A stretch of DNA of 64,000 nucleotides from Enterobacter sp. Ag1 (GCA_000277545.1 AKXM01000013.1:48879-112878), one strand, 5' to 3'; positions 40,316 to 52,607 are shown, counted from the first letter of the stretch. Made by a program: numbers and translations. The notes: a model not told the origin generated them from the sequence alone.

Positions 40316-42412
40316 TTAGCGGAAATTTTCGCTGCGGTCGCTGGTCACCCCATACAGGTCAAACTTACGGCCCAGCATCTGCCCGCCGTCACGCGTTAGC
40401 GGTGTCCAGGTCACCTGCGCCCGGCTGCGGGTTGGGTAAGCCGAGAAGATATCCAGCGGCACATTGATGTAGAAACCTTTGGTGAAGTCCCCCTCGCCGT
40501 ACTCTTTCTTCGACACGTTGGTGATGGTGGCGTAGGTGCCCACCACGATCCCGCTGTCAAAGTGTTTGGAAATCTCCAGCGTGCCGCCTTTATCCTGCGC
40601 CAGATACTGGCCGATACTGAGCTTAACCAGCACATCCTGAGCAAACGGCGGCGTCCAGTAGCCGGTGATATGCCCGGTCTTCGCGCTGTAGTCGGTAAAT
40701 TTCATCATGTCCTGCGAACTGCGCCAGTCACGCTGTTTGACGTAGTTGCCGTTGACGCCGATCGCCCAGTTGCTGTCCACCGGACGGTAAAGCAGCTCGG
40801 CCCCCGCCCCGCCGTACATGGTTTCCAGATAGCCCGCATAAACCTGGCCGTAAATTCCATGCCCAAAGTACTGGAAGTAGTTGGCCTGCAGGTTGTTGAT
40901 GTAAACATCGTTTTCTACATATTCGCGAACGTGGGTACGCACGCGCGGCAGCGTAGAATCCATTGGCGGATTGGTGTAGTTAAATTTGTCGTAGTTATTG
41001 GCGACGTTGGCAAACAGGCTGCCGCTGGTTAACAGGTGATCCGTCAGCCAGTAATCAACGTTCCCCATCACCCCGACCTGGTACATATAGAAGCTTTCCG
41101 GGCCACCGATAGACTGGTTGAGAATCGGATCAATTGAATAATTAAAGCGCGACTTCTCGATGTAGTATCCCTGTTCGGTGCTTTCTGGCACCACCGGCTC
41201 AACGCGTTTTTGTACCAGCGTTGTTTCCTGCCCCAGCGGTTCCCCCTCAAGGTGCCGACGCAGGCTGGCCACGTCCGTTTCAGTGGTAACCTGCGGCATA
41301 TTAATCCGGCTTTCGGTAATGCGGATGGTGCGAATATTATCCGGCAGGTCATTCATCACGATGCGGTTGGCGCGTTCGATGCCTTCGCGGGAATTGCGAT
41401 ATTTCACCTGCTCGCCCGTGACGTAGAGCGTATCCCCTTTGACCTGAATGTTCGGGTTGATCAGCCCGGCGTTGTATTTCAGGTCGGTCAGCTGATTGGC
41501 CACCACGTTGTGCTGCAGAATTTCGTCCTGCGGGTGCGGCTGGTACTCAGGACGACGGGAATCGTTGTACCCCGGCTTGAGGTCATTGAAGTTGGTGCGG
41601 AGCGTCACGCCAAACATAAAGGTGTTGCCGCGCTCGTAGCTCATGTTCACGTCGGCCCAGTCGGTCACCCGGTAGATAGCGCCGACGTTAACGCTGCTGC
41701 GCTGGTCTATTTTCCCCGCAAACTCATGGCTGTAGTTGTTGCCCTCATATTCAACCTTCAGCCTGAGTGGCTGCCACGGCGTCTGGTACTCTACGCCGCC
41801 AAACAGCGACGTCGGGCCGTGGAACATGCCGCTAAAGTTGAAGGAGCCCGCCATTTGGTAGCTGTTATCCCGGTGGCAGTATTTGTCGCTGTATTCACAG
41901 AGCGGGTTTTTGATGTTGCCGCTGGTGCCTAAATACCCCCAGCCCATGCCAAGGCTGAAGTCGAACGGCCCCCAGGCTTTGCTCGCCACCACATATTCAC
42001 CGTCAAACAGCCCGGTGCCGCCCAGGTCACGAATACCGGCAGAGACCTGAGGCAGCCAGTAGCCCTCTTCCCACAGGCGGAATTTCACGTCAAACGCTTT
42101 GTCTTTATAGGTCTGGTCACCCGAGAAAGCCTTCACGCTACTGTAGTGACGTGTGCGCACGTCGGTGTAGCGCAGCGTGGCCTCCATCCAGGGGAAAAGC
42201 TGCATGGAGGCGGAGTAGAAGCGGTACTGATCGTTGTCGCGGTAGTTGAGATTAAATTCGCCCTCAGGCGCCATGCGCGCCGTCGGCGTTTGCAGCAGAC
42301 CCGCGCCGCCAAAGTCTGCCTGCGAAGGGCCAACGGGAGCCGGATACGTTTCGGCGCGGCAGGCGGAAGTCACCGCCAGCGCAATCAGGCTATACAGGTA
42401 ACGTTTTTTCAT
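40316..42412 (-). CDS. yjbH: Exopolysaccharide-biogenesis outer-membrane protein YjbH
   Basis: 698 residues, the E. coli length. The signal sequence ends in a possible lipobox V-T-S-A-C near residue 18. It has the YjbH/GfcD N-terminal motif [19 protein letters not shown] and long beta-rich sequence, consistent with a large outer-membrane barrel. Last gene of yjbEFGH; its ATG overlaps the end of yjbG. In E. coli the operon is controlled by the Rcs phosphorelay and makes an extracellular polysaccharide. Confidence 0.94.
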   Translation of the reverse strand: MKKRYLYSLIALAVTSACRAETYPAPVGPSQADFGGAGLLQTPTARMAPEGEFNLNYRDNDQYRFYSASMQLFPWMEATLRYTDVRTRHYSSVKAFSGDQTYKDKAFDVKFRLWEEGYWLPQVSAGIRDLGGTGLFDGEYVVASKAWGPFDFSLGMGWGYLGTSGNIKNPLCEYSDKYCHRDNSYQMAGSFNFSGMFHGPTSLFGGVEYQTPWQPLRLKVEYEGNNYSHEFAGKIDQRSSVNVGAIYRVTDWADVNMSYERGNTFMFGVTLRTNFNDLKPGYNDSRRPEYQPHPQDEILQHNVVANQLTDLKYNAGLINPNIQVKGDTLYVTGEQVKYRNSREGIERANRIVMNDLPDNIRTIRITESRINMPQVTTETDVASLRRHLEGEPLGQETTLVQKRVEPVVPESTEQGYYIEKSRFNYSIDPILNQSIGGPESFYMYQVGVMGNVDYWLTDHLLTSGSLFANVANNYDKFNYTNPPMDSTLPRVRTHVREYVENDVYINNLQANYFQYFGHGIYGQVYAGYLETMYGGAGAELLYRPVDSNWAIGVNGNYVKQRDWRSSQDMMKFTDYSAKTGHITGYWTPPFAQDVLVKLSIGQYLAQDKGGTLEISKHFDSGIVVGTYATITNVSKKEYGEGDFTKGFYINVPLDIFSAYPTRSRAQVTWTPLTRDGGQMLGRKFDLYGVTSDRSENFR

Positions 42413-43149
42413 TAATCCGGTATCCGATGGGTCAGGGTATTAAGAATCTGCTGGTTCAGCTCATCAAAGGTGGCGCTGAAAAGGCGGTCAGAGAATCCCA
42501 CAAAGATAAGGCTACCTGGCGACGGTTCTCTATGGCGTTTATTCCAGTAAGCAACTGGCGCTTTTTCGATTTTGCCGTCCGGGTAAATCACCCAGGCATA
42601 ACTTCTTTCGGCCCCGCTCAACAGGCTGACGTCGTCCAGATAGTCATCCACGCTGCGTCCGGGAGTAAAAGGTTTCACGCCGGGCGAAGTGACTAATCCC
42701 ACCAGGGTGATGGTTGTGGGCTGCGGGCCGGCCCAAAGGCTGTATTCCCCCTGAAGCGGCACGTTTGATTGTGGGCGAAGGCGAACCCAGTCGGGGTCCA
42801 GATTGACAAACTGCCGCCCGGTCACATGCATAGCGCTGAGCTGCTGGCGCAGTCCGTTGATTGCCGCCCCGTCGTCTCCGCCTTCGTTCGCCGCCACTTC
42901 AGCCAGGCGCGCCAGAAGCTGCTGGTGTTTTTGCTCTTCTGCGGCGCTTGCCTGCCGGGCGCTAATCACCGCCGCAGGCCACCAGGTGCGGCTTAACGCA
43001 GGGTTAGTCACCAAATCCGCCAGCCTGGCGGCATCTTTAATCACCCGCGGCTGCGTTTGCGGTTGGGTATAAACCGTCACGGTACTTTCTGCGTGGGTAA
43101 AGGCGCTGGCAAAAAGCAGAGCCATAAACGTAAAGGGGTGTTTTTTCAT
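42412..43149 (-). CDS. yjbG: Capsule/exopolysaccharide biogenesis periplasmic protein YjbG
   Basis: 245 residues (E. coli 245). Signal peptide [20 protein letters not shown]. GfcC-like family with beta-grasp-type segments; D-P-D-W-V-R-L-R-P and [13 protein letters not shown] are visible. Periplasmic partner of YjbH. Overlaps yjbF by 4 bases and yjbH by 1. Confidence 0.93.
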   Translation of the reverse strand: MKKHPFTFMALLFASAFTHAESTVTVYTQPQTQPRVIKDAARLADLVTNPALSRTWWPAAVISARQASAAEEQKHQQLLARLAEVAANEGGDDGAAINGLRQQLSAMHVTGRQFVNLDPDWVRLRPQSNVPLQGEYSLWAGPQPTTITLVGLVTSPGVKPFTPGRSVDDYLDDVSLLSGAERSYAWVIYPDGKIEKAPVAYWNKRHREPSPGSLIFVGFSDRLFSATFDELNQQILNTLTHRIPD

Positions 43150-43784
43150 TGTTTTGCCGCCTTCACAAGAAGCGTGGTAATGGGCCAGTAGCCGGGGCCA
43201 AGGTACTGTTTTGATTTACGGATTTGGCCTTCATCGTCCACCCAATAGCGGTTCGTCCAGCTTTTCCCGAGCGCGGTTACCTCTTCTTCCAGGACGCGTA
43301 CTTTGGTCACGCTACTGCCAAGCTTCACCGTGTCGGTGCCGTCAAATTCAAAGGTGGACGTTGCGGTGGCGTAGCGAATCTGCTGGCGTTCAGTCCAGGC
43401 CATCTGCCGGGTCCAGCTCGCGCCGACCTTAATCTGTTTCACGTTCGCCAGCGGGTCACGGGCCAGGTTGGTCACTTCCGTCAGGTTGTCGCCCAGCCCG
43501 GAGGTTTTCACAATGCGGCCGTTCTGCGTGACGATGACCGATCTGTCCTGCGTCACCCACTTCTGCTGGCCGTCTTCGTTATAGGCCAGCACCACAAACA
43601 GCTGCGGGCCGTTGTTGATGCTCATGTACTGGCTCGCGTAGCGCATCTCGGCAATTTCATCGTCGGTAAGCTGCACGCCCCCACCTCCGGCAATACTGTT
43701 CCAAAGCGAGGTGCCAAGCCCTCTGGTGGTCGCTGAGCACGCCTGGAGTAACAGACAGACAAAGAGTATTGCGAGTCGCTGCAC
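43146..43784 (-). CDS. yjbF: YjbF family lipoprotein
   Basis: About 212 residues from GTG 43784 (V-Q-R-L-A-I-L-F-V), supported by GGGGAA six bases upstream; a GTG at 43811 would extend it by nine residues without such a site. The lipobox L-L-L-Q-A-C is clear, giving an outer-membrane lipoprotein. GfcB-like domain. Second gene of yjbEFGH. Confidence 0.92.
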   Translation of the reverse strand: MQRLAILFVCLLLQACSATTRGLGTSLWNSIAGGGGVQLTDDEIAEMRYASQYMSINNGPQLFVVLAYNEDGQQKWVTQDRSVIVTQNGRIVKTSGLGDNLTEVTNLARDPLANVKQIKVGASWTRQMAWTERQQIRYATATSTFEFDGTDTVKLGSSVTKVRVLEEEVTALGKSWTNRYWVDDEGQIRKSKQYLGPGYWPITTLLVKAAKQ

Positions 43785-43846
43785 GGTGATTCCCCGATTT
43801 AAAATAACCACACCGAAGTGTGGTTATGGTTAAAAACACCCAAACG

Positions 43847-44098
43847 TTAACGGGTGGTGGTGCTGGTCGTCGTGGTTGTGGTGGTTCCGGTGTTTGAACC
43901 GTCGCCGCCACCGGTTGCGGCTAATGCCACACCAACCGCAGACCCAACAGTGCTGGCGCTGGTTGCAGCAGAACTGCCTGCAGACACAGACGTCGCCTGC
44001 GCGCCGGCCGCATCACCCACAGCTACAGGGTCAGCATTCGCCGCGCCGGCGGCAGCCAGCGTAAATATGGCTAAAGCGCCATAAAGGGTTTTTCTCAT
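43847..44098 (-). CDS. yjbE: Small secreted protein YjbE
   Basis: 83 residues with a signal peptide ([22 protein letters not shown]). The mature part is Ala/Ser/Gly-rich and ends in a threonine tract (near 70-83). Matches E. coli YjbE in length and style. First gene of the exopolysaccharide operon; low complexity makes homology short but context is decisive. Confidence 0.9.
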   Translation of the reverse strand: MRKTLYGALAIFTLAAAGAANADPVAVGDAAGAQATSVSAGSSAATSASTVGSAVGVALAATGGGDGSNTGTTTTTTTSTTTR

Positions 44099-44465
44099 TA
44101 CAATTTCCCTTCATTGAATGAATGGAGATTTACCTGAAAAGGTTTCAGGCGCGATCGAGTATACACAACACAATGTGATGAATTAGCCTGCAGAAAATAA
44201 GGAATGAACTTTAAGAAAAAGAGTAAAAATCAAGACTTGAGTTATATTTAAATGAAAATTATTCAAATAAAAACAATTATTTACCAAGAGGAATTGGAAA
44301 TATCAATTCAATATAATCTTAAATTAAAGCCCTGACAAAGCGGCGGGAAAATCATTTTTAGGATTAACCTCAGGGTGGCAATATCGAGAATTATGACGAC
44401 AAGGGGATAACTCTTATAAAAAATATGCCAGCACGAGGCTGGCATATTTTCATCACGCGGTTTAA
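44099..44465. other. AT-rich yjbE upstream region
   Basis: About 370 bases, markedly AT-rich between 44205 and 44335, holding the yjbEFGH promoter and the pgi terminator. TAGGATTAACCTCA (44359-44372) agrees with an RcsB/RcsAB-box form at about 10 of 14 positions, but it lies about 260 bases before yjbE, so this is a weak candidate. No gene seen. Confidence 0.45.
44415..44453 (-). terminator. Rho-independent terminator of pgi
   Basis: AAATATGCCAGC (44421-44432) pairs perfectly with GCTGGCATATTT (44438-44449) around a 5-base loop, with a T-run after it on the minus strand. Confidence 0.92.
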
Positions 44466-46253
<1,788 letters not shown>

Positions 46254-46340
46254 TTAAATTCCTGATTACCGATTTAACATGAAAAATCCGCATAACCCCG
46301 CAGTTGACATGCCTTCGCCGAAGCTTTATTTATTAGGCGC

Positions 46341-46660
46341 TACCTGCGCGTGCGCAGGCCAGAAGAGGCGCGTTGCCCAGAAAATCGTATCCGAGAAACC
46401 AGTAACAAGGACGATACGTGAGGGGGAGCAACGCCGAGATGATGAAGCGGCTGGTCACGCTTATTGTCGGCTGCAGGGGCTGAATCCTCTGGGTTGTCAC
46501 CAGAAACGTTCGCAGTCGAGCGTTTCATATCCGGCTCCAAAGCTGGATAGACAAGGTGGAGCACTTCTGGGTGATATCGTAGTTCTCCTGCTCTGCGCCC
46601 ACCCGTTTACCGCTCTTCCCTTGTGCCAAGGCTGAATACTTTTTTGCCAGTTAATGGCCC
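46341..46660 (+). promoter_or_regulatory. Lysine riboswitch (L box) of lysC
   Basis: The leader has the L-box core almost base for base as in E. coli: AGAAGAGGCGCGTTGCCCA (from 46361), GAGGGGGAGCAACGCCGAG, GGCTGAATCCTCTGGGTTGTC and CACTTCTGGGTGAT. Helix P1 is CCAGAAG (46359-46365) with CTTCTGG (46564-46570). An extra hairpin ACCTGCGC-GTGCGCAGG precedes it. The expression platform CTGCGCCCACCCG...CTTCCCTTGTGCCAAGG lies before the lysC site. Lysine binding lowers lysC translation and exposes the mRNA to decay. Confidence 0.95.
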
Positions 46661-46676
46661 CTGACACGAGGTAGTT

Positions 46677-48026
46677 ATGTCTCAAACCGTAGTCGCCAAA
46701 TTTGGTGGGACCAGCGTCGCCGATTTCGACGCGATGAACCGCAGCGCCGATGTGGTGCTGGCCGATAGCCACGTCCGCGTGGTGGTGCTTTCCGCCTCCG
46801 CTGGCGTGACTAACCTGCTGGTTGCTCTGGCTGAAGGCCTCGAAGCGACCGAGCGCTTCGTCAAGCTCGATGCCATCCGCAAAATCCAGTACAACATCGT
46901 TGAGCGTCTGGCGAATCCGGACGTTATTCGCGAAGAAATCGACCGCCTGCTTGAAAACATCACGACCCTTGCGGAAGCCGCCTCTCTGGCGACCTCCACC
47001 GCGCTGACCGATGAACTGGTCAGCCACGGCGAACTAATGTCCACCCTGCTATTTGTGGAAATCCTGCGTGAACGTCAGGTGGAAGCGCAGTGGTTCGACA
47101 TTCGTAAAGTCATGCGCACCAACGACCGCTTCGGCCGTGCCGAACCGGATATCGCTGCGCTGGCGGAACTGGCAAGCCAGCAGATGCTGCCGCGCCTCGC
47201 GGAATCACTGGTGATCACTCAGGGCTTTATCGGCAGCGAAGAAAAAGGCCGAACGACCACGCTTGGCCGCGGCGGCAGCGACTATACCGCCGCGCTGCTT
47301 GGTGAAGCGTTAAATGCCGCGCGCGTAGATATCTGGACCGACGTGCCGGGCATCTACACCACCGATCCGCGTATGGTACCTGCGGCAAAACGCATTGACC
47401 GCATCGCCTTTGAAGAAGCCGCTGAAATGGCGACCTTTGGCGCGAAAGTCCTGCACCCGGCCACGCTGCTGCCCGCCGTGCGCTGCGACATTCCGGTTTT
47501 CGTTGGCTCCAGCAAAGATCCTGCTGCTGGCGGAACTTTGGTATGCAAAAAAACGGAAAATCCACCGCTCTTCCGCGCCCTTGCGGTACGTCGCAAGCAA
47601 ACGCTGCTGACGCTGCACAGCCTGCATATGCTCCATTCCCGTGGTTTCCTGGCGGAAGTGTTCAGCATTCTGGCTCGCCATAATATTTCCGTGGATCTGA
47701 TCACCACCTCCGAAGTGAGCGTGGCGTTGACCATGGACACCACCGGCTCTACCTCCACTGGCGACAGCCTGCTGACCACCGCGCTGCTCACCGAGCTTTC
47801 ATCGCTGTGCCGCGTGGAAGTCGAAGAGAACCTGGCGCTGGTGGCTATCATCGGCAATAAACTGTCCCAGGCCTGTGGCGTAGGCAAAGAAGTGTTCGGC
47901 GTGCTCGACCCGTTCAACATCCGCATGATTTGCTACGGCGCTTCCAGCTACAACCTGTGCTTCCTGGTGCCTGGCGACGATGCAGAGCAGGTCGTGCAGA
48001 AACTGCACCGCAACCTGTTTGAATAA
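46677..48026 (+). CDS. lysC: Lysine-sensitive aspartokinase III
   Basis: 449 residues (E. coli 449). Kinase motif K-F-G-G-T-S-V at 8-14, then two C-terminal ACT domains (about 310-449) that bind lysine. First step of the aspartate pathway to lysine, threonine and methionine, and also to the aspartate semialdehyde used by Dat here. GAGG (46668-46671) precedes the ATG. Under the lysine riboswitch. Confidence 0.98.
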   Translation: MSQTVVAKFGGTSVADFDAMNRSADVVLADSHVRVVVLSASAGVTNLLVALAEGLEATERFVKLDAIRKIQYNIVERLANPDVIREEIDRLLENITTLAEAASLATSTALTDELVSHGELMSTLLFVEILRERQVEAQWFDIRKVMRTNDRFGRAEPDIAALAELASQQMLPRLAESLVITQGFIGSEEKGRTTTLGRGGSDYTAALLGEALNAARVDIWTDVPGIYTTDPRMVPAAKRIDRIAFEEAAEMATFGAKVLHPATLLPAVRCDIPVFVGSSKDPAAGGTLVCKKTENPPLFRALAVRRKQTLLTLHSLHMLHSRGFLAEVFSILARHNISVDLITTSEVSVALTMDTTGSTSTGDSLLTTALLTELSSLCRVEVEENLALVAIIGNKLSQACGVGKEVFGVLDPFNIRMICYGASSYNLCFLVPGDDAEQVVQKLHRNLFE

Positions 48027-48052
48027 CCGTCCAATCCATGCCATGAATACAG

Positions 48053-48082
48053 AAAGCCGGGCTCGCACCCGGCTTTTTTTAT
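48053..48082 (+). terminator. Terminator of lysC
   Basis: AAAGCCGGG (48053-48061) pairs with CCCGGCTTT (48068-48076), followed by T-run. Confidence 0.92.
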
Positions 48083-48119
48083 AACCATAAAACAACACAA
48101 ACTCTGCAAGGACACCGCT

Positions 48120-49052
48120 ATGATCGCCACCCTAACCCGGCTGTTCCCGCTTTGGGCGCTGCTGCTCTCCGTCGCTGCGTATTATACCCCCTCAACCTTT
48201 ATCCCGATTGGCCCGTGGGTCAGCACGCTGCTGATGCTCATTATGTTTGGCATGGGCGTCCACCTGCGGCTTGAAGACTTTAAACGCGTGCTGTCGCGCC
48301 CGGCCCCGGTAGCTGCAGGCATTTTTCTGCATTACCTGGTGATGCCGCTGGCGGCGTGGCTGCTGGCAATGTTGTTCCATATGCCGCCCGACCTGTCAGC
48401 CGGGATGGTGCTGGTCGGCAGCGTAGCCAGCGGCACGGCGTCCAACGTCATGATTTACTTGGCCAAAGGTGATGTTGCGCTCTCCGTAACAATATCTTCT
48501 GTTTCTACGCTGGTCGGCGTATTTGCCACGCCGCTGCTCACCCGTCTCTATGTCGACGCCGACATTAAAGTCGATGTGATGGGCATGCTGGTCAGTATTC
48601 TGCAAATCGTCATCATCCCGATTGGCCTTGGCCTGATTGTGCATCATCTGTTCCCACGCCTGGTGAAGCGCGTGGAGCCCTGGCTGCCTGCGTTTTCTAT
48701 GCTTTGTATTCTCGCCATCATTAGCGCAGTTGTGGCAGGTTCTGCGTCACACATAGCTTCCGTTGGCCTGGTGGTGATTGTCGCGGTGATTCTGCATAAC
48801 ACCATTGGCCTGCTCGGCGGTTACTGGGGCGGACGTCTGTTTGGGTTTGACGAGTCGACCTGTCGGACGCTGGCCATCGAAGTGGGAATGCAGAACTCCG
48901 GTCTTGCGGCCACGTTGGGTAAAATTTACTTCTCGCCGCTCGCAGCGCTGCCTGGCGCGCTGTTCTCCGTCTGGCACAATCTGTCCGGCTCTCTGCTGGC
49001 CGGGTATTGGTCCGGCAAAGCGATAACGCCGAAGCCAGACGGTAAAAAATAA
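48120..49052 (+). CDS. panS: Ketopantoate/pantoate/pantothenate transporter PanS (BASS family)
   Basis: 310 residues, about nine to ten membrane helices, with the bile-acid:sodium-symporter core [16 protein letters not shown] near 103 and [10 protein letters not shown] near 253. Close to the Salmonella PanS protein shown to import pantothenate precursors; a generic BASS transporter is the alternative. AAGGA precedes the ATG. Own unit between lysC and yjbD, where K-12 has no gene. Confidence 0.8.
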   Translation: MIATLTRLFPLWALLLSVAAYYTPSTFIPIGPWVSTLLMLIMFGMGVHLRLEDFKRVLSRPAPVAAGIFLHYLVMPLAAWLLAMLFHMPPDLSAGMVLVGSVASGTASNVMIYLAKGDVALSVTISSVSTLVGVFATPLLTRLYVDADIKVDVMGMLVSILQIVIIPIGLGLIVHHLFPRLVKRVEPWLPAFSMLCILAIISAVVAGSASHIASVGLVVIVAVILHNTIGLLGGYWGGRLFGFDESTCRTLAIEVGMQNSGLAATLGKIYFSPLAALPGALFSVWHNLSGSLLAGYWSGKAITPKPDGKK

Positions 49053-49056
49053 TCGC

Positions 49057-49086
49057 TAAAAGCCTGCTGATGCAGGCTTTTTTGTC
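49057..49086 (+). terminator. Terminator of panS
   Basis: AAAGCCTGC (49059-49067), loop TGAT, GCAGGCTTT (49072-49080), then T-run. Confidence 0.92.
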
Positions 49087-49143
49087 TCGTCGGCGCGGTG
49101 GGTTTGTTTTACACTGAGAGTCCTTTCCTGGGAGATTGCAACG

Positions 49144-49416
49144 ATGGCTACAGCCAGACTGACACAGCAAGACATGACGGAAAGCGAACAGCGTGAGCTA
49201 AAAACGCTGCTGGATCGCGCCCGCATTGCCCACGGTCGTACGTTGACCAACTCAGAGACTAATCAGGTAAAAAAAGAGTACATCGACAAGCTGATGGCGG
49301 AACGAGCGCTGGCGGCTAAGAAAGCTCGCCAGCTGAAGAAACAAAATGCCTTAAAGCCGGATACGACGACGACTTATTCATGGTCAGCCAACAACCATAC
49401 GCGAGGCAAACGCTAG
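49144..49416 (+). CDS. yjbD: DUF3811 protein YjbD
   Basis: 90 residues (E. coli 90). Highly charged and helical, with a Lys/Ala-rich coiled segment (A-L-A-A-K-K-A-R-Q-L-K-K near 55-66). Function unknown; basic enough to suggest RNA or ribosome contact, but that is a guess. Convergent with rluF, 1 base between stops. Confidence 0.93.
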   Translation: MATARLTQQDMTESEQRELKTLLDRARIAHGRTLTNSETNQVKKEYIDKLMAERALAAKKARQLKKQNALKPDTTTTYSWSANNHTRGKR

Positions 49417-49417
49417 T

Positions 49418-50296
49418 TTAACGGCCCTTTTTCTTCCGGCCTGGAGAAGCAAAGCGTTTACGCGAGGCAAGCTCAGCGGGCGTTTTGGCTGAGCTTTTCG
49501 GGCCACTTACCAACGGTTTTTTCGCCGCCGGGCTGGCCGCTTTTGGCTTCGCTTTTTTAGCCGGCTTCGCCTCAGAGGACGAATCCTCAATCAGCTTAAA
49601 CAGCTCAATCAGTTCATCATCCGTCAGGTCGCGCCATTCCCCAAGCGGGATCCCAGTGAGATTAACGTTCATGATGCGCGTACGCTCCAGCTTCGTCACT
49701 TCATAGCCAAAGTGTTCACACATGCGGCGAATCTGGCGGTTCAGCCCCTGAACCAGGGTGATGCGAAACGCAAACGGCGCTTCTTTTTTAACTTTGCATT
49801 TCTTGGTGACGGTGCCCAGAATCGGCACGCCTGCCCCCATACCACGAATAAACTCGTCGGTAACCGGCTTGTTCACCGTGACCACGTACTCTTTCTCATG
49901 GTCGTTCCCGGCACGCAGAATTTTGTTCACCAGGTCGCCGTGGTTGGTGAGGAAAATCAGCCCCTGAGAATCTTTGTCCAGGCGGCCAATGGGGAAAACG
50001 CGCTTGCTGTGGTTCACATAGTCCACGATGTTGTCTTTCTCGCCGTCTTCCGTGGTGCTTACAATTCCCACCGGCTTATTCAGCGCAATGAGCACCAGGT
50101 CTTCTTCGTTGCGGGGTTCGATGAGCTGACCATTCACCTTCACGCTGTCGCCGGCAAAAACCTGATCGCCAATTTTGGCGCGTTTGCCGTTAATAAAAAC
50201 GTTGCCCTGTTCGATGTAGCGATCGGCGTCACGGCGTGAGCAGATCCCGCTCTCGCTGATGTATTTGTTAAGACGAATAGATGAATTAGTCAGCAT
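49418..50296 (-). CDS. rluF: 23S rRNA pseudouridine(2604) synthase
   Basis: 292 residues (E. coli 290). An S4 RNA-binding domain (about 6-60) is followed by the RsuA-type synthase with [10 protein letters not shown] (near 104), whose Asp is the catalytic residue, and R-Q-I-R-R-M-C-E. A Lys/Ala-rich C-terminal tail closes the protein. Modifies U2604 of 23S rRNA and U35 of tRNA-Tyr. Confidence 0.96.
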   Translation of the reverse strand: MLTNSSIRLNKYISESGICSRRDADRYIEQGNVFINGKRAKIGDQVFAGDSVKVNGQLIEPRNEEDLVLIALNKPVGIVSTTEDGEKDNIVDYVNHSKRVFPIGRLDKDSQGLIFLTNHGDLVNKILRAGNDHEKEYVVTVNKPVTDEFIRGMGAGVPILGTVTKKCKVKKEAPFAFRITLVQGLNRQIRRMCEHFGYEVTKLERTRIMNVNLTGIPLGEWRDLTDDELIELFKLIEDSSSEAKPAKKAKPKAASPAAKKPLVSGPKSSAKTPAELASRKRFASPGRKKKGR

Positions 50297-50361
50297 GGCT
50301 CCTCCGAAAACCCAGGACTATACCTTACCCGCAGGGCGTTGCGAACCGCAAAATGGGCTTG

Positions 50362-50676
50362 TTAGTAACCCTGAATCATAAAATCAACGGCGCCACACAG
50401 CTCATCTCTGTAATGCGTCAAATCCGCGACTGAAGCACCGAGTTCTTTAAGCGGAATACCTGCCATCATGTGAGTCATCGCCACGCAAGGCTGCCCCTCA
50501 ATCGTCACGATGGGGCAGATTTTTTCTGGAGGCATGGCACCCAGTAATTCGCGTTCAATAACGGGAATGACCAGGACATGCTTTAAGGCATCAGCAATGG
50601 GGTGCTGCATATTGATGAGATAAGGATACGTTTTCTTCCCTGCGCCAGTATTTTCGTAGGCGTGAAACTGTTCCAT
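50362..50676 (-). CDS. ccdB: CcdB family toxin
   Basis: 104 residues of the CcdB/MazF fold: Q-F-H-A-Y-E-N near the start, Y-P-Y-L-I-N-M-Q-H-P-I-A-D, V-L-V-I-P-V-I-E-R and V-A-D-L-T-H-Y-R-D-E. F-plasmid CcdB poisons DNA gyrase through its last residues W-G-I; here the end is I-Q-G-Y, with the Trp replaced and only the Gly kept. Chromosomal CcdB of E. coli O157 also lacks the Trp yet is toxic, so activity cannot be excluded. ATG overlaps the antitoxin TGA by 1 base. Confidence 0.88.
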   Translation of the reverse strand: MEQFHAYENTGAGKKTYPYLINMQHPIADALKHVLVIPVIERELLGAMPPEKICPIVTIEGQPCVAMTHMMAGIPLKELGASVADLTHYRDELCGAVDFMIQGY

Positions 50677-50915
50677 CAGAAGCTCCTCTGAAAATCACTG
50701 AACGAGCCGTGCTCCTCAACAAACTCATTAAGCGCGGCAATCTTTTCCTGATTATCCTTGAGCCACTCAGCCCGAGCGTTTTCGCGAAATTTCTCGATTA
50801 ATGCCTCGGTCAGTACCGCCGAGATATTTAGTTTCAGCCTACGGGCCTCATCCAGAATCTCCGGCGCTAGCGTGACATTCACCGATTTTTTAGCGGCTGC
50901 ACTTTCAACACGCAT
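50676..50915 (-). CDS. ccdA: CcdA family antitoxin
   Basis: 79 residues from ATG 50915, with GGGGG five bases upstream; an in-frame start at 50939 is possible. Ribbon-helix-helix domain (K-K-S-V-N-V-T-L-A-P-E-I-L-D-E-A-R-R-L-K-L-N-I-S) followed by the disordered toxin-binding tail ending F-S-D-F-Q-R-S-F. Neutralises CcdB and represses the operon. First gene of the pair, as in the F plasmid. Confidence 0.88.
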   Translation of the reverse strand: MRVESAAAKKSVNVTLAPEILDEARRLKLNISAVLTEALIEKFRENARAEWLKDNQEKIAALNEFVEEHGSFSDFQRSF

Positions 50916-50975
50916 ATTAACCCCCATTGTAATGCGCATACATTATTCAATTATAGACCGATGCCGGGTTGACGA

Positions 50976-52607
50976 TCAATATTCATCCCGCTCGTCGTCA
51001 TCGTCCGGTTGGTCCAGCACGCTGTAGGCAACGGAACAGAACAACGAGTTCAGGCGCTTCATGTCCCCCAGCAGCCCGAGGTGCAGCGAGCTGGTCTCGA
51101 TGCTCTGCACGTTCTGCTGGTGCAGGCGATCAACGTGGGCATGGGAGTAGCGGCGGTTCATGATGCGGAAGCGGTGTTTGTTCCGGCGCAGCCGGCGGGC
51201 ACTGCCCAGGTCGCTCGAGAAGAACACCGACAGGCTCAGCTGCAGGTTGCTGATCAACTGCTGGAGCAGGTTATCCAGCTCGGTCAGGCCGTCCGGCGAG
51301 AAGGCCCGGCGAGCGGCGAGAGATTTATCCGCCACCTCGCTGCCCATACGTTCGATGATGTCCGCCGCCTGCTCCAGGTTCAGCGACATTTCGATGATTT
51401 CCGCCCAGCGGCGCGACTCCATTTCCGCCAGATCTTCCTTCGGCATCTGCGCAAGATAAAGTTTGATGGCGGTATACAGCACGTCCACGTCGTCGGCCAG
51501 CTTGCGCAGCTCTTTTTCCTGGCGCGGCTCGCCGTGCATCACCTTGCTCCAGGTTTCCAGCATCTGCTCCAGCACGTCGCCCATTCTCAGGGTTTCCCTC
51601 GCGGCGTTAGATAACCCCAGCGCGGGAGTATCCAGCGCCGTAGGATCGAGGTGCTTCGGCTTCATTCGGGCGTCGACTTCCGGCGCTTCGCTGATCACCC
51701 GGCGGCAGAAGCGTGCCATTGGCTCGGCAAACGGCACCATCACCAGGCAACGAATCAGGTTGTAGAACACGTGGAAGTAGATAACCAGTTCAGACTCCGG
51801 CAACGGCAGGTGGTGCATCAGCCGGGCCAGGACATGCACAAACGGCAGCACCAGCAGGCTGCCCACCAGCTTGAACAGCAGGCTGCCCAACGCCACACGA
51901 CGGGCGGCAGCATTCGCAGCGCTGTTATTGATCATTGCCAGCAGGCCGGAGCCGAGGTTAGCCCCGATGACCAGACACAGCGCCACATCAAACGAGATCA
52001 CGCCGGTTGAGGTCAGCGTGGCCGTCAACAGGACGGCAGCCAGGCTCGAATAGCTGATAATGGCAAACATCGCGCCAATCAGCGCGTCGAGCATGATATC
52101 GCCGGTCAGGGAAGCGAAGATCACCTGGACGCCGTTCGCCTGGGTAATCGGCGTAACGGCTCCCACAATCAGCTCGAGCGCCAGCAGAATAAGACCCAGG
52201 CCGATCCCCACGCGGCCAAGCTGCCCGGCGCGAGTCTGCTTGCGGCTGAGGAAGAAGATTACGCCGATGAAAATCAGCAGCGGCGAAAGCCACGAAAGAT
52301 CGAAGGTCAGGATACGCGCCATTAGCGCTGTACCGACATCAGCTCCCAGCACAATCACCAGCGCAGGGGCGAGCGCCACCAAATCCTGGGCAACGAACGA
52401 GGTCACCAGCATGGTGGTGGCATTACTGCTCTGCACCAGCGCGGTCACGCCTATCCCGGCGCAGAAGGCGAGCGGTTTCTTTTCTACGCTGTGGCTAAGC
52501 ACACTGCGCAGGTTGGCACCGTAAACGCGCATGATACCGGTGCGCACAATGTGCGTACCCCAGACCAGCAGCGAAACGGCGGACAGCAGGTGTAACAACG
52601 TCAGCAC
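50976..52607 (-). CDS. yjbB: Na/Pi cotransporter family protein YjbB
   Basis: 543 residues (E. coli YjbB 543). N-terminal membrane half with two inverted Na/Pi-cotransporter repeats (G-V-T-A-L-V-Q-S-S-N-A-T-T and A-N-L-G-S-G-L-L-A type motifs carrying the Q-S-S signature), then a cytosolic PhoU-like helical domain (about 330-530). In E. coli implicated in phosphate export. Ends in the acidic tail D-D-D-D-E-R-D-E-Y. Confidence 0.93.
   Translation of the reverse strand: MLTLLHLLSAVSLLVWGTHIVRTGIMRVYGANLRSVLSHSVEKKPLAFCAGIGVTALVQSSNATTMLVTSFVAQDLVALAPALVIVLGADVGTALMARILTFDLSWLSPLLIFIGVIFFLSRKQTRAGQLGRVGIGLGLILLALELIVGAVTPITQANGVQVIFASLTGDIMLDALIGAMFAIISYSSLAAVLLTATLTSTGVISFDVALCLVIGANLGSGLLAMINNSAANAAARRVALGSLLFKLVGSLLVLPFVHVLARLMHHLPLPESELVIYFHVFYNLIRCLVMVPFAEPMARFCRRVISEAPEVDARMKPKHLDPTALDTPALGLSNAARETLRMGDVLEQMLETWSKVMHGEPRQEKELRKLADDVDVLYTAIKLYLAQMPKEDLAEMESRRWAEIIEMSLNLEQAADIIERMGSEVADKSLAARRAFSPDGLTELDNLLQQLISNLQLSLSVFFSSDLGSARRLRRNKHRFRIMNRRYSHAHVDRLHQQNVQSIETSSLHLGLLGDMKRLNSLFCSVAYSVLDQPDDDDERDEY

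Noticed and set aside
46279..46635. 118-residue open frame upstream of lysC
   Set aside because: Coincides with the lysine riboswitch; its sequence is explained by RNA structure.
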